From Gammaproteobacteria bacterium (GTDB lineage Bacteria > Pseudomonadota > Gammaproteobacteria > JACKNK01): a stretch of DNA of 64,000 bases. The notes beneath the pieces were generated by a model. That model saw only the letters and a program-made list of their open reading frames with translations. It did no database searches and was not told the origin of the DNA. The DNA is taken from NCBI GenBank assembly GCA_024234955.1, contig JACKNK010000004.1, positions 1-64,000 on the forward strand. Reading direction: 5' to 3'. This document shows positions 31,502 to 40,655 of this stretch, piece after piece. Position 1 is the stretch's first letter; the number at the start of each line of letters is the position of its first letter. The position numbers and the translations under genes were made by a program.

Positions 31502-33922
31502 CTAACGCACGCTGACCTTGCGCACCTCATCCATGCTGGTGAGCCCCGCCAGTGCCTTTTCGATACCGTCTTCACGCAAGGTGCGCATTCCGGCTTCGAT
31601 CGCGGCACGACGGATCTCGGCCGTACTTGCCCGGTTGAGGATGCGTTGCCGAATCTGCTCATCGATCACCAGCAGTTCATAGATGCCGATACGCCCTATG
31701 TAGCCCGTGTTCATACAACTCGAGCAACCGACGGCACGCCGCAACACAAGACGTCCATCGTTGCCGAAGCGGGAGCGCCAATCGTCGATCACCGCCTCGA
31801 TCTGCTCCGGCGTTTCGTCCATTTCCCGATCGAACAACCGCTCCTTGGCGATGGCACGCAGTTCGCCATCGTCCGGCGCGTATTGCTGGCAACAGGTCGG
31901 GCACAACTTGCGCACCAGCCGCTGGGCAAGCACGCCATTCAGGGAATCCGCGAAATTGAACGGGTCGACACCCATCTCCATCAGCCGGGACACACTGCCC
32001 GGCGCGGTATTGGTATGGATCGTCGAAAGCACCAGATGCCCGGTCAAGGACGCCTCGATGGCAATCCGCATGGTATCGAGATCACGCATCTCGCCGACCA
32101 TGATTACATCGGGGTCGGCACGCAGCAACGCGCGCATCGTGGTGGCGAAATTCAGGCCGATCTTGTTGTGCATCTGCACCTGATTGAGGCCGGGCTGGGT
32201 GATCTCCACCGGATCTTCCGCCGTCCAGACCTTGGTTTCAGGGCGATTCAGGGCCTTTAGCATCGAATGAAGCGTCGTGGTCTTGCCCGACCCGGTCGGG
32301 CCGCAAACCAACAGCAGACCATGCGGAATAGCCATCAGCCGCTGAATTTCCGCGAGATCGCGTCGCGACAGACCGATGTCGGTCAGCGCCAACGGCTCAC
32401 CGCCGGAAAGCAGCCGAAGCACCATGTTTTCATGGCCACCCGCGACCGGGATCGTCGCCACACGCATTTCCAGATCGAGCCGACTGAAACGGCGAAAGTT
32501 GATTTTTCCATCCAGCGGAAGTCGATGTTCGGAAAGATCGATATCCGCCATCACCTTGTAGCGCGCAATCAGCGACCGGTGCAGATCCATCGGGATCTTG
32601 CGATAGCGGAACAACGATCCATCGCGGCGAAAGCGGATCACCGCATTGCGCAGCGACGCGCCGCTGCCCGATGCCGCCTCGAAATGGATGTCCGATGCGT
32701 TCAGATTGGCGGCGTCGCGAACGATCTTGTGGGCCAGCCGCACCACAAAGGACTCGTTCTCCGCGCCATCCTGAATTTGCTCGATCTTGGTGACGTCGTC
32801 TTCAAACTCGGGGACTTCAAACTCGCTGTCCTCGGCATCGACCGCAAACAGCGCATACGCCTGATTGATGGTCTCTTCCAAGTCATCCAATGGGGCGAGA
32901 ACCGGATCGATATACAGGTTCGTCATCATCCGTAACGTGTCCAATCGCGTGGTATCCAGCGGGTCATCCACGGCCACGGCCAACCTCGATCCGGCGCGGA
33001 ACAAGGGCAGTGCCGTCAACTTCCGGGCAACCTCCTCGGAGATCAACACCAAGGCGTCCGGGTCGATCTCGAAATGCTTGAGATCGACGCTTGGAAATCC
33101 CAATTGGTGTGCGACAGCGCGATGAATCTGCTCCGACGTGACCAGGCCCATATCGACCAAAACCTGGCCCAGCCTGCGCCCGCGCCGCCGTGCCTGATCC
33201 GCCAGCGCTTCCTTGAGTTGCTGCGAGGTGATAACGCCATCGCTCACCAGCAGGTCGCCCAGCGGCAGGTTGCCGATCTTGGTCCGCTGGCGGTCGATGG
33301 CGACCTCCAGTTCCATGCGGGTCACCAGGGCCTTATCGGATAGATAGTCTCCCAGTCGCCGCTTGCGATCGGCGGCCTGCTGATCCATGGCCCGATTGAT
33401 GTCCGCCGGGGAAAGATCCGTTTCCTCGACCAGCAAGTCACCTAAGCGCGGCGCCCCGGTGGACTCCTTGATGGCATCGCGGGGAATGAACAGGCAGCGG
33501 TAGTGTTCGCGGTCGTGCTGCGGATACAGATACAAACCCGCTTGATCCATCCGGGACCCGAGGCTGCGCCCGGAAACCTGATCGCCGTCGTGAAAACCGA
33601 TCCTGAAATCCTGAACCATCGACTCCAGGGACAGCGCCTCGGCATTGTTGCTGTCGGCCGGCATCGCCGCTCGCCAATGCCGCAAGGTCGGCAGAAGCAG
33701 TAGTTTCAGCTCATGAAACGGCACCCGGCGCTGGCCGCCCGGTTGCGCGAGGATCAGATAACCCAGTCCGGGGTCGAACTCAGCCAGTGTGCCGGTGTGC
33801 CGATGACTGGCTCGATCCCTAACCAGAGCCGGATCACCGACCCGGACATGTTGCGCCTCCTCCTCGGCACTGAAGGGAGCCATCGGGAAGGCATCGATCG
33901 CAGCAGGCAGGGACATGCGCAT
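31502..33922 (-). CDS. PilB/GspE-type secretion ATPase with four N-terminal MshEN-like motifs
   Basis: About 806 residues. The C-terminal half is a type II secretion/type IV pilus ATPase: Walker A GPTGSGKTTTL, Asp and His boxes, GLNFATTMRALLRADPD, and a tetracysteine zinc site (CPTCC, then CSSC). The N-terminal 155 residues are a domain I do not recognise. Residues 159-275 hold four tandem copies of the motif (R/P)LGxxLx(8)Lx(4)Q-like, at spacings of 30-31 residues; paired copies form the c-di-GMP-binding MshEN domain in MshE. No pilus or secretion operon is adjacent. The start (ATG 33922, 33916 or an upstream TTG) is uncertain. Confidence 0.88.
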   Translation of the reverse strand: MRMSLPAAIDAFPMAPFSAEEEAQHVRVGDPALVRDRASHRHTGTLAEFDPGLGYLILAQPGGQRRVPFHELKLLLLPTLRHWRAAMPADSNNAEALSLESMVQDFRIGFHDGDQVSGRSLGSRMDQAGLYLYPQHDREHYRCLFIPRDAIKESTGAPRLGDLLVEETDLSPADINRAMDQQAADRKRRLGDYLSDKALVTRMELEVAIDRQRTKIGNLPLGDLLVSDGVITSQQLKEALADQARRRGRRLGQVLVDMGLVTSEQIHRAVAHQLGFPSVDLKHFEIDPDALVLISEEVARKLTALPLFRAGSRLAVAVDDPLDTTRLDTLRMMTNLYIDPVLAPLDDLEETINQAYALFAVDAEDSEFEVPEFEDDVTKIEQIQDGAENESFVVRLAHKIVRDAANLNASDIHFEAASGSGASLRNAVIRFRRDGSLFRYRKIPMDLHRSLIARYKVMADIDLSEHRLPLDGKINFRRFSRLDLEMRVATIPVAGGHENMVLRLLSGGEPLALTDIGLSRRDLAEIQRLMAIPHGLLLVCGPTGSGKTTTLHSMLKALNRPETKVWTAEDPVEITQPGLNQVQMHNKIGLNFATTMRALLRADPDVIMVGEMRDLDTMRIAIEASLTGHLVLSTIHTNTAPGSVSRLMEMGVDPFNFADSLNGVLAQRLVRKLCPTCCQQYAPDDGELRAIAKERLFDREMDETPEQIEAVIDDWRSRFGNDGRLVLRRAVGCSSCMNTGYIGRIGIYELLVIDEQIRQRILNRASTAEIRRAAIEAGMRTLREDGIEKALAGLTSMDEVRKVSVR

Positions 33923-34014
33923 TTTCCATGCAGACAAAGCTAGCCTGAGGGTAGCAGCCTACCCCCCGGTCAGGACGCCCGCCGCGTGGGAAAGACGTCC
34001 CGTGATCAACGGCT

Positions 34015-34800
34015 TCAGCGCATGGAGAAGATGTGCGGCGTGCGCGAACCCGCCCCTGAATCGAGGGTAGAGAACCCCAGAAAGCGGGTCTCATCGAGGA
34101 CACGCAACCCCTCCATATCCCGGCCGACATTCAACAGCGCCTGTTGAATCTCTTCCTGCACAGCGGGCTCGACATGCCGCGCCGAACCCACCTGCACAAG
34201 AAACTTCACCGGCGTATTGGCGAGCACCCTGAAATTGCGCGTGCAATCGTCGGCGACCTGGGGAACCAGCGCCGCATCGGCACTGCGGTTGCGGAGTTGA
34301 TTGAGCGAGGCATCGACCGATGGCGCAGCCTGGTACTCCGGCTGTCGCACCGGGTTGGTGTACATCTGCACAAAGGTCGTCGAGGCAATACTGGGCGCCG
34401 ACTCGCCCGCGATGCGGTGGCCGATCAAATCGTCGGGCTCGGAAAAATTGGTATCGGCTCGAATCAGCAACTGGTAATTCCGCCTCGACTCGGTAACGGC
34501 CAACGGCACCAAATGGTCTTGATAACCGCCACTGGAAATATATCGGTCGGTCGCCACAACCAGATCGAACTCGCCGTGCTTGAGCGCCTGCCGGAATTCA
34601 CGGCTGTCCGCCTGGGTAACCAACATCACCTGATGCCCGGTTCGGTGACTCAGATACTCCACCAACCCTTGATAACGTTCGCTGGAACAGGCATTGGCAA
34701 GCATAGGCTGCACGGCCAGCGACAAAGTCGCGGCCCAGGAGGACGACGCCAACAGCGCAGCGGGCAACACCAAGCCCCAGACGACAAGGCGAGTTTTCAT
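34015..34800 (-). CDS. Orphan PhnD-type periplasmic substrate-binding protein
   Basis: The 261-residue protein has a signal peptide (residues 1-23, ending SSWA) and the PhnD/TauA-like fold marks AVQPMLANACSSERYQGLVEYLS and FDLVVATDRYI. Family members bind phosphonates or other small anions for ABC transporters or serve as sensors. No ABC permease or ATPase gene is nearby; its neighbour 92 bases downstream is the secretion ATPase. Ligand and partner are unknown. Confidence 0.75.
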   Translation of the reverse strand: MKTRLVVWGLVLPAALLASSSWAATLSLAVQPMLANACSSERYQGLVEYLSHRTGHQVMLVTQADSREFRQALKHGEFDLVVATDRYISSGGYQDHLVPLAVTESRRNYQLLIRADTNFSEPDDLIGHRIAGESAPSIASTTFVQMYTNPVRQPEYQAAPSVDASLNQLRNRSADAALVPQVADDCTRNFRVLANTPVKFLVQVGSARHVEPAVQEEIQQALLNVGRDMEGLRVLDETRFLGFSTLDSGAGSRTPHIFSMR

Positions 34801-35146
34801 CTCACTTTTCCGATTCAGACCTAACTTAATCGTTGCGTTTGCAAGCATCGGACCAGCGATACAGGAAATATTACATATTGATGAAATTCATAGGGTTAAA
34901 AGGATACCGCGCCACTTCACCAGGCCAGATCCCAGACGAATCCCCGGATCAGGTACTTTCGTATTCACAAATTCGTCTGCTTAGCGCGACAACCCTTAGG
35001 GAACCTCTGATTGAATCAGGCACGGTTCCTTAGCAGCCGACCTGTCTGCCCGTCCCGGTTGGGACGCCATCCTCCGCGCCGTACCCACCGCCGATCCGAA
35101 CGCCCTGCTCAGAAAACCTGTATGGGGCAACGCCGGGCGCGTCCGA
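34801..35146. other. Intergenic region between cnoX and the PhnD-like gene
   Basis: This 346-base stretch encodes no recognisable protein. The part next to the PhnD-like gene (34801-34930) is AT-richer than its neighbours and probably holds that gene's promoter, but no clear -35/-10 pair could be fixed. The middle carries a 30-base hairpin flanked by TTAG (35000-35029), listed separately. Confidence 0.5.
35000..35029. repeat. 30-base hairpin flanked by TTAG, probable IS5-type end remnant
   Basis: The sequence begins GGAACCTCTGATT and ends GGTTCC, with an inner CTGATT/AATCAG pair, and is bordered on both sides by TTAG (34996-34999 and 35030-35033). A 4-bp YTAR duplication and ends starting GGAACC are features of IS5-type elements. 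It looks like two element ends fused after internal deletion. An inverted copy of the left end lies at 36080-36091. Confidence 0.45.
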
Positions 35147-36007
35147 TCAATGCAGGGCGCGAAATAACTTTTTCCGATACTTGTTCACCAATTCTCCCTG
35201 ATCGCGGAGCAGGTGAAAGATCGCCAGCATGCCGCGACGACCTAAGTCGTCACGGAAACCCCGATCCACCTGAAGGATGTGGAACAGCTGATCCAGCGCC
35301 CCCTGATAGTTGTCATCCATGAGGTACAGGGCCGCGAGCTGGTGGCGTTTTGCGAGATCGTCCTCCTGCTCCAAGGCTTCTTCCAGGCTGGATTGGCCAG
35401 GTGCTGCCAGCGCGACCTGCATGAATTGCAGATGGGTGTGCAGATTGGCGACGTCGGGGTCGACCCGTGCCTCCCGAGGAAGCGAATCGAGCAGACGGAG
35501 CGCGTCATCCTGGCGATCTTCCCGAACCAGCAGCTTTGCCAGGGTGAGCGGAATGCGCAGATTGTCCGGATCGTCGAGCGCCGCCTGTGCCAGCGCCGTG
35601 AAGCAGCGTTCCGTCTCGCCGGCGTTGTACTGCTTGAGTGCGGCAACCATGACCTCGTCCGACTCGCGCGGGACGAATCGCTCGATCATGCGGCGGATGT
35701 CTTCCTTGGGCTGGGGACCGTACAAGGTCTCAACCACGTCACCACGGCGGAACAACTTCAAGGTCGGCACGCTCGCGATGCTGAATTCCTGTGCCAGCGC
35801 CTTTTCCTTTTCCACATTGACATTGACCAGAAGAAAGCGCCCCGCCAGGGCCTTGGCGACTTCCTCGAGTACCCCGTAAAGCTTGAAGCTGGGTCCGGCA
35901 TAGGGGGCCCAGAAATGGACCAGTACCGGACCCTTATCCGAATTCGCCCGCACCAGTTCGGCGAAGTTTCCGGCATTGCCGTCGAAGATGAAGGTTTGCT
36001 GAGCCAT
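35147..36007 (-). CDS. CnoX/YbbN-like co-chaperone lacking the thioredoxin cysteines
   Basis: The 286-residue protein has an N-terminal thioredoxin fold (residues 1-110, cis-proline in SVPTLK) and a C-terminal TPR region, the CnoX (YbbN) architecture. The usual WAPWCGPC active site reads WAPYAGPS: both cysteine positions are Ala37 and Ser40, so it cannot be a dithiol oxidoreductase. CnoX works as a holdase passing proteins to GroEL and DnaK; E. coli CnoX also lacks oxidoreductase activity. The only visible Cys lies in the TPR part (ERCFTALAQ). The gene is flanked by IS5-like inverted ends. Confidence 0.85.
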   Translation of the reverse strand: MAQQTFIFDGNAGNFAELVRANSDKGPVLVHFWAPYAGPSFKLYGVLEEVAKALAGRFLLVNVNVEKEKALAQEFSIASVPTLKLFRRGDVVETLYGPQPKEDIRRMIERFVPRESDEVMVAALKQYNAGETERCFTALAQAALDDPDNLRIPLTLAKLLVREDRQDDALRLLDSLPREARVDPDVANLHTHLQFMQVALAAPGQSSLEEALEQEDDLAKRHQLAALYLMDDNYQGALDQLFHILQVDRGFRDDLGRRGMLAIFHLLRDQGELVNKYRKKLFRALH

Positions 36008-36079
36008 GCGTAGTTCTGACCGTTGGATGTGTTCGTCGGGTCACCGTACCGATGCAGGAGTCCGGATCGACGGGTGCCG

Positions 36080-36091
36080 ATCAGAGGTTCC
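36080..36091. repeat. Inverted copy of the IS5-like end near 35000
   Basis: ATCAGAGGTTCC followed by TTAG (36092-36095) is the reverse complement of the GGAACCTCTGAT at 35000-35011, which is preceded by TTAG. The two sites bracket cnoX in inverted orientation about 1.09 kb apart. GGTTCCTTAGCA here also directly repeats 35024-35035. Confidence 0.45.
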
Positions 36092-36105
36092 TTAGCAATA
36101 AGCGC

Positions 36106-39015
36106 TCAGATTGCGCACACGGTGAATTCCAGTTCCGGTTTGGCCGCAACCGTCTTGGCATCGCTGACCACCGCGACGCTGCCGGTGCCGGGTTTCAGGT
36201 AGGTGTCGGCCACCCGTTTCAGATCGTCCAGGGTGACTTCAAGGATGCGCTTGCGAAAGGCGCGACGGCGTTCCGGGGTACGGCCATGACGCCCGGCGAA
36301 ATAGGCGCCGACCGCCTCACCGGCCGGGGAATCCGGGCGATCGATGCTCGCGACCACACCGAGAATGGCCTCTTCCAGGGTGCGCGCTTCGTGATCGGTA
36401 TCGCGCAACCAGTCCAGCGAACCGTCGAAATCCTTCAAGGTGCCTTCGATACGCGGATCGCGGTAGGAATAGAACCGGAAGGTGCCGGAATCGGAGTCGT
36501 AACCCGCACCGCCACCGTATGCCCCACCCTGCTCCCGCACCGCGCGATGCAGGAATCCATTGCGCAGGAAAGGGCCGAGCACGGTGAGCGCCGCCGAATC
36601 GGCGTGCGCGGACGGCACTGCCGGGTAGGCGACGGCACAGAAATTGACCTGCGTGCTAGTAGTCCAGGCCTCACGCACCGGACCGGATGGCGCCGGGCAC
36701 TGGAATGGTTCCGGCGTGGTCGCGGCAGGCAGGCCCGCCCATTTCTGTTCCAGCGCGGCCAACATCGACGTCTGTTGCGCCTCCTCGCCAACCAGCAACA
36801 CCTGACGACTGGCAGCGACGATGAGGTCGCGAATCTTTTCCAGCCTGCTGCACAGCGCAGCCAGCGCGGCAGCATCGTCCAGCGAATCGTCCAACGCCTT
36901 CAGCGCCTTGATGCCGTGCAGACCCGACCAGCGATGCGCCAGCGCCGAAGTCGGTGCGAGCCCCGCCATCGCCGCCGTCATCGCCAGGCTGTGCCCGGAA
37001 TCGGTGATATGCGCCTCGCGGTGAGCGCGGTCCTGGGCGATCAGTTCGCGGATGCGGTCGTGTTCATCGAAACGCGCCTGTTCGAAGGTCTCGCGGAGGA
37101 GTTCCGCCAAGGCCTCCTGGTTGCGCACCAGCGCCTTGCCGGACAGCACGAACAGTCCGGTGGTCCGGGTCGAATCATCGACCGACCCACGCAACGAGAT
37201 CCGCGCATTGATGCCGCCGCTGACGGCAGACTGCCAATTCTGAACGGCCATGTAATCGCGATCGCCGCAGCCGACCTCGGTAAGCACATCGGTAAAGATC
37301 GGCAGCAGGTCGGCGAGTTCCTGCGGCATCGCCGGCAGATCGACGACCAGTTGCTGATAGACCAGACCGTTGGTGCCCTGCGAATACCAGGTGCCGTTCA
37401 TGCCCGCGACCTCGTGCACCTCGCCGAGCGCGATCTTCATGTCGGGCGGCACGTCTTCCAGGGTCACACGCGGCAGCATTTCCGGGTCGTCCGCCTGCAT
37501 CTGACGATCCTGCAAGGCCTTCGCTTGCTCGACGATACGCAGACGGCTGGGCGTATCCAGGGACGCACGAATCGCATTCAGACGCTGCGCCTCTTCCGCC
37601 GCCTTTTTCGACGACATCTCCGTGTCTGGCGTGAACGTCAGACGCACACGGTGCGGGTTATCCAGCAGCAGGCGCTGCACCAAAGATGGAATGAAACCCG
37701 GGTCGCCAATCTTGGCGCGCAACCGATCGATGGCGGGGTCGAGGTTCAGGACCGCGACCGGATCGCCCTGATGCAGCGCGGGCGACAGCGCGTTGACCAT
37801 CAGCTGCAGGCCATAAGGGAAGTGCCCACCGCCGACCTCGCGTTGCGAGAGCTCGACCTGATGCAGCACCGCCTCGACCTGTTCCTGCGGCACCCCTTCC
37901 TTCGCGACTTTGTCGAGCACATCGAGGACGAGCTTCTCGACCGCATCGGCGCGATCCGGCTCGGAACCTTCCAGCCCGCACAGGAACACCGCCTCGCGAG
38001 TGGAATCGTCGAGCCCGGAAATCGGCGCCGGTGAGGTCCCGAGATCGCTGGTTTCCAGTGCGTGACGCAACGGCGAGGCGCTGTTATCGAGCAACACCCC
38101 GGAAAGCAGGTGTGCCTCCATGATGGCGTCGAGATCGGCGCTGCGCCCAAGCAGCCAGGCGAGCATGACGTAGGTCTTCTCCTCGGTGTCCTCGTCATCC
38201 AGGGCGTAGCTTTCCTGGGCGACCTGCGGCGCGGCGTAACGCTGCTCGTCGGGGACTGCAAGGTCCATGTCCAGCTTCTCGAACTGATTCAGCGCCCAGT
38301 CCTGGATCCGCGTCTGATGATGTTCCGCAGGCAGATCCCCGTAGGTCATGAAGGTCGCGTTGGAGGGATGGTAATGCCGGGCATGGAAGGCGCGGAGCTG
38401 TTCCCAGGTCAGGTTGGGAATGTCCATCGGCTCGCCGCCGGAGTTGTAGTGGTAGGTGATGCTCGGGAACACCCGCGCCTGCATCGCCTGCCACAACGCG
38501 GAGACCGGCGAACTCATCGCACCCTTCATCTCGTTGTACACCACGCCCTTGTAGGTCAGCTCGGAGTCCGGATTCTCCGGCTCGGCAAACTCCAGGCGGT
38601 GGCCTTCCTGAAGGAAATCCATCTCGTTGAGATTGGGGAAGAACACCGCATCCAGATAGACCTGAAGCAGGTTGTCGAAATCCTTCACGTTCTGGCTGGC
38701 AAACGGATACGCGGTCCAGTCGCTGGCGGTGAAGGCATTCATGAAGGTATTCAGGGAGCGCCGCGTCATCATGAAGAACGGGTCGCGCACCGGGTATTTT
38801 CGGCTTCCGCACAGACTGGTGTGTTCGAGAATGTGCGCGACCCCGGTGGAGTCCTGCGGCACGGTCAGGAAGGCAACCAGAAAGGCATTGTTGTTGTCGT
38901 CCGCCGCCATGTGGAAATGGCGTGCGCCAGTGACCGAGTGGCGATATTCGGCGACATCGATATGCAGGGATTCGATGTGTTCGGTACGCAGGTGTTCGAA
39001 GGCGGGATGCGTCAT
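36106..39015 (-). CDS. M16 family zinc metallopeptidase, PreP/Cym1-type
   Basis: The 969-residue protein has the inverted zinc motif HILEH (HxxEH) near residue 70 in the context STGVAHILEHTSLCGSRKYPVRDPFF, which is the PreP/M16C signature. The protein has the full length of the one-chain peptidasome with four homologous domains. In mitochondria and plastids PreP degrades targeting peptides; bacterial members are proposed to clear oligopeptides. No signal peptide is visible. The ATG at 39015 gives the conserved start HPAFEHLRTEHIESL; upstream in-frame ATGs are less likely. Confidence 0.92.
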   Translation of the reverse strand: MTHPAFEHLRTEHIESLHIDVAEYRHSVTGARHFHMAADDNNNAFLVAFLTVPQDSTGVAHILEHTSLCGSRKYPVRDPFFMMTRRSLNTFMNAFTASDWTAYPFASQNVKDFDNLLQVYLDAVFFPNLNEMDFLQEGHRLEFAEPENPDSELTYKGVVYNEMKGAMSSPVSALWQAMQARVFPSITYHYNSGGEPMDIPNLTWEQLRAFHARHYHPSNATFMTYGDLPAEHHQTRIQDWALNQFEKLDMDLAVPDEQRYAAPQVAQESYALDDEDTEEKTYVMLAWLLGRSADLDAIMEAHLLSGVLLDNSASPLRHALETSDLGTSPAPISGLDDSTREAVFLCGLEGSEPDRADAVEKLVLDVLDKVAKEGVPQEQVEAVLHQVELSQREVGGGHFPYGLQLMVNALSPALHQGDPVAVLNLDPAIDRLRAKIGDPGFIPSLVQRLLLDNPHRVRLTFTPDTEMSSKKAAEEAQRLNAIRASLDTPSRLRIVEQAKALQDRQMQADDPEMLPRVTLEDVPPDMKIALGEVHEVAGMNGTWYSQGTNGLVYQQLVVDLPAMPQELADLLPIFTDVLTEVGCGDRDYMAVQNWQSAVSGGINARISLRGSVDDSTRTTGLFVLSGKALVRNQEALAELLRETFEQARFDEHDRIRELIAQDRAHREAHITDSGHSLAMTAAMAGLAPTSALAHRWSGLHGIKALKALDDSLDDAAALAALCSRLEKIRDLIVAASRQVLLVGEEAQQTSMLAALEQKWAGLPAATTPEPFQCPAPSGPVREAWTTSTQVNFCAVAYPAVPSAHADSAALTVLGPFLRNGFLHRAVREQGGAYGGGAGYDSDSGTFRFYSYRDPRIEGTLKDFDGSLDWLRDTDHEARTLEEAILGVVASIDRPDSPAGEAVGAYFAGRHGRTPERRRAFRKRILEVTLDDLKRVADTYLKPGTGSVAVVSDAKTVAAKPELEFTVCAI

Positions 39016-39213
39016 GGCGTGGCAGGCAATTCCATAAAGTGGGGATTTTGCCGACATGGTAACGCGGGAGCGGCTTTCCAAGCCCCCGTAATGACACCTG
39101 AAATGGCATCCTCTGCGTCATCTCGTCAGCGACCGAGGCCGCAGGTCGAATCGGTTACCTGGCTTCATGTTTGCCAGCGTCGGTTTTTGCGTACTGCCGA
39201 TATACTCAAGCGC

Positions 39214-40644
39214 ATGCGCGACCTTCTCCGCCGACTGGTGAAACAAGCCCTGCTCCGCCGCGTGCTTGCTGAAGATTCCCGGCAACGCGCCACGCTTCCG
39301 GATCGGGAACGCACGCTCGCCCCATCGCTGTGGGCTTGCGCGATCAATGAAGCGGGCCATCTGAGCCTGCAAGACATCGATCTGGTCGAATTGGCGGCGC
39401 AGCACGACAGCCCGCTTCATGTGGTGGACAAACAGCGCCTGCAGGACAACTACCGCGAATTCGTCGGCGCCTTCCGCGCACGCTATCCAAACACCGAGCT
39501 GGGCACGTCCTACAAGACGAATCCTCTTCCGGGCGTGTTGCAGGCACTGCACGAGATCGGCAGCTACGCGGAAGTGATCTCCGAGTTCGAATTGTGGCTG
39601 GCCCTGCGGCTCGGCATGCCGGGTGAGCGCATCATCGTCAACGGCCCGGGAAAAGGTCCGGCGGGCATCCGCCTTGCGATCGAACAGGGCGTGCGCATCA
39701 TCAATATCGACAGCCTCTACGAGATCGACCTGGCCGCCGAACACGCAGCACGCCTGGGTCGGGTCCAGGATGTCGGCGTACGGCTGGTCACTTCGGTAGG
39801 CTGGTCGGCCCAATTCGGTCTGAGCATCGCCTCGGGCGCCGCACGCGACGCGTTTGCCGCCATTGCCGCACAACCATCGCTGCGCGCGGCGGGCATCCAC
39901 ATTCATCTGGGTACCGGGATCAAATCGATCCCGACTTACGTTCAGGCAATCCGTGAATGCCTGGAATTTGCCGATGCGATGGCGCAGGAGTTCGGCGTGC
40001 GCATGCGCATTCTCGATTTCGGCGGCGGCTTCGGCGTGCCCACGGTGCGTACCCGTGACCACTGGGACGAACGCCTGATGGCATTTGGGTATCCGGCACG
40101 TCAGGCGCTTACTTCCCAGGCCCCAAAACCGGCCGACTACGCCAAGCCCATCGTCGAGCTGGTCCGCCGTCATTACCCGGATGCGGGCACCGCGCCGGAA
40201 CTGGTGTTCGAACCCGGGCGGGCCATCACCAGCAGCGCCCAGCTCCTGTTGCTCTCGGTGCTGACTCGCAAGACCGGCGTGGACGGCACCGCCAATCTGA
40301 TCGTCAACGGCGGCAAGAATCTGAGCATGCCGCTGGAGTGGGAATCGCACCGGGTGTTCCCGGCCAGCCGCATGAACGCGACCGCGACCGCGACCTGCAA
40401 TGTCTACGGCCCACTCTGTCACCCCGGCGACATCATCGACCGCAATCTGGCGCTACCGGAACTGGCGGCGGGGGATGTCCTCGCGATCATGGATGCCGGG
40501 GCGTATTTCACGCCCAACGAAATGAATTTCTCAAACCCGCGACCGGCCGTCGTCATGATCGATGACGGCAAGGTAAAACCAATCCGCGACAGGGAAACGT
40601 TTGCCGACATCGTGCGCCGGGATGCGCTGCCCGACGCCCCCTGA
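39214..40644 (+). CDS. PLP-dependent decarboxylase, fold type III (DAP/ornithine/arginine class)
   Basis: The 476-residue protein has the alanine-racemase-fold decarboxylase marks: Schiff-base Lys101 in LGTSYKTNP, the IHIHLGTG segment (228-235), the phosphate-binding GGGFG (270-274), EPGR (333-336), and the catalytic CxxxD motif (C402, D406) with the product-side N/P-rich FSNPRP region. It differs from LysA by about 55 extra N-terminal residues and HLGTG in place of the usual HIGSQ. The substrate is not determined. It is followed 11 bases later by an ATP-grasp gene, which argues for a dedicated pathway, not lysine synthesis. The start at 39214 excludes sequence antisense to the M16 gene. Confidence 0.88.
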   Translation: MRDLLRRLVKQALLRRVLAEDSRQRATLPDRERTLAPSLWACAINEAGHLSLQDIDLVELAAQHDSPLHVVDKQRLQDNYREFVGAFRARYPNTELGTSYKTNPLPGVLQALHEIGSYAEVISEFELWLALRLGMPGERIIVNGPGKGPAGIRLAIEQGVRIINIDSLYEIDLAAEHAARLGRVQDVGVRLVTSVGWSAQFGLSIASGAARDAFAAIAAQPSLRAAGIHIHLGTGIKSIPTYVQAIRECLEFADAMAQEFGVRMRILDFGGGFGVPTVRTRDHWDERLMAFGYPARQALTSQAPKPADYAKPIVELVRRHYPDAGTAPELVFEPGRAITSSAQLLLLSVLTRKTGVDGTANLIVNGGKNLSMPLEWESHRVFPASRMNATATATCNVYGPLCHPGDIIDRNLALPELAAGDVLAIMDAGAYFTPNEMNFSNPRPAVVMIDDGKVKPIRDRETFADIVRRDALPDAP

Positions 40645-40655
40645 CCCTGACCACC

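Noticed and set aside
36052..38034. 660-codon open frame on the plus strand
   Set aside because: It is antisense to the M16 protease gene, whose zinc motif and full-length conservation show the true strand.
38062..39213. Upstream extension of the decarboxylase frame by 384 codons
   Set aside because: The added sequence is antisense to the M16 gene and unrelated to any decarboxylase; the ATG at 39214 gives a sensible protein.
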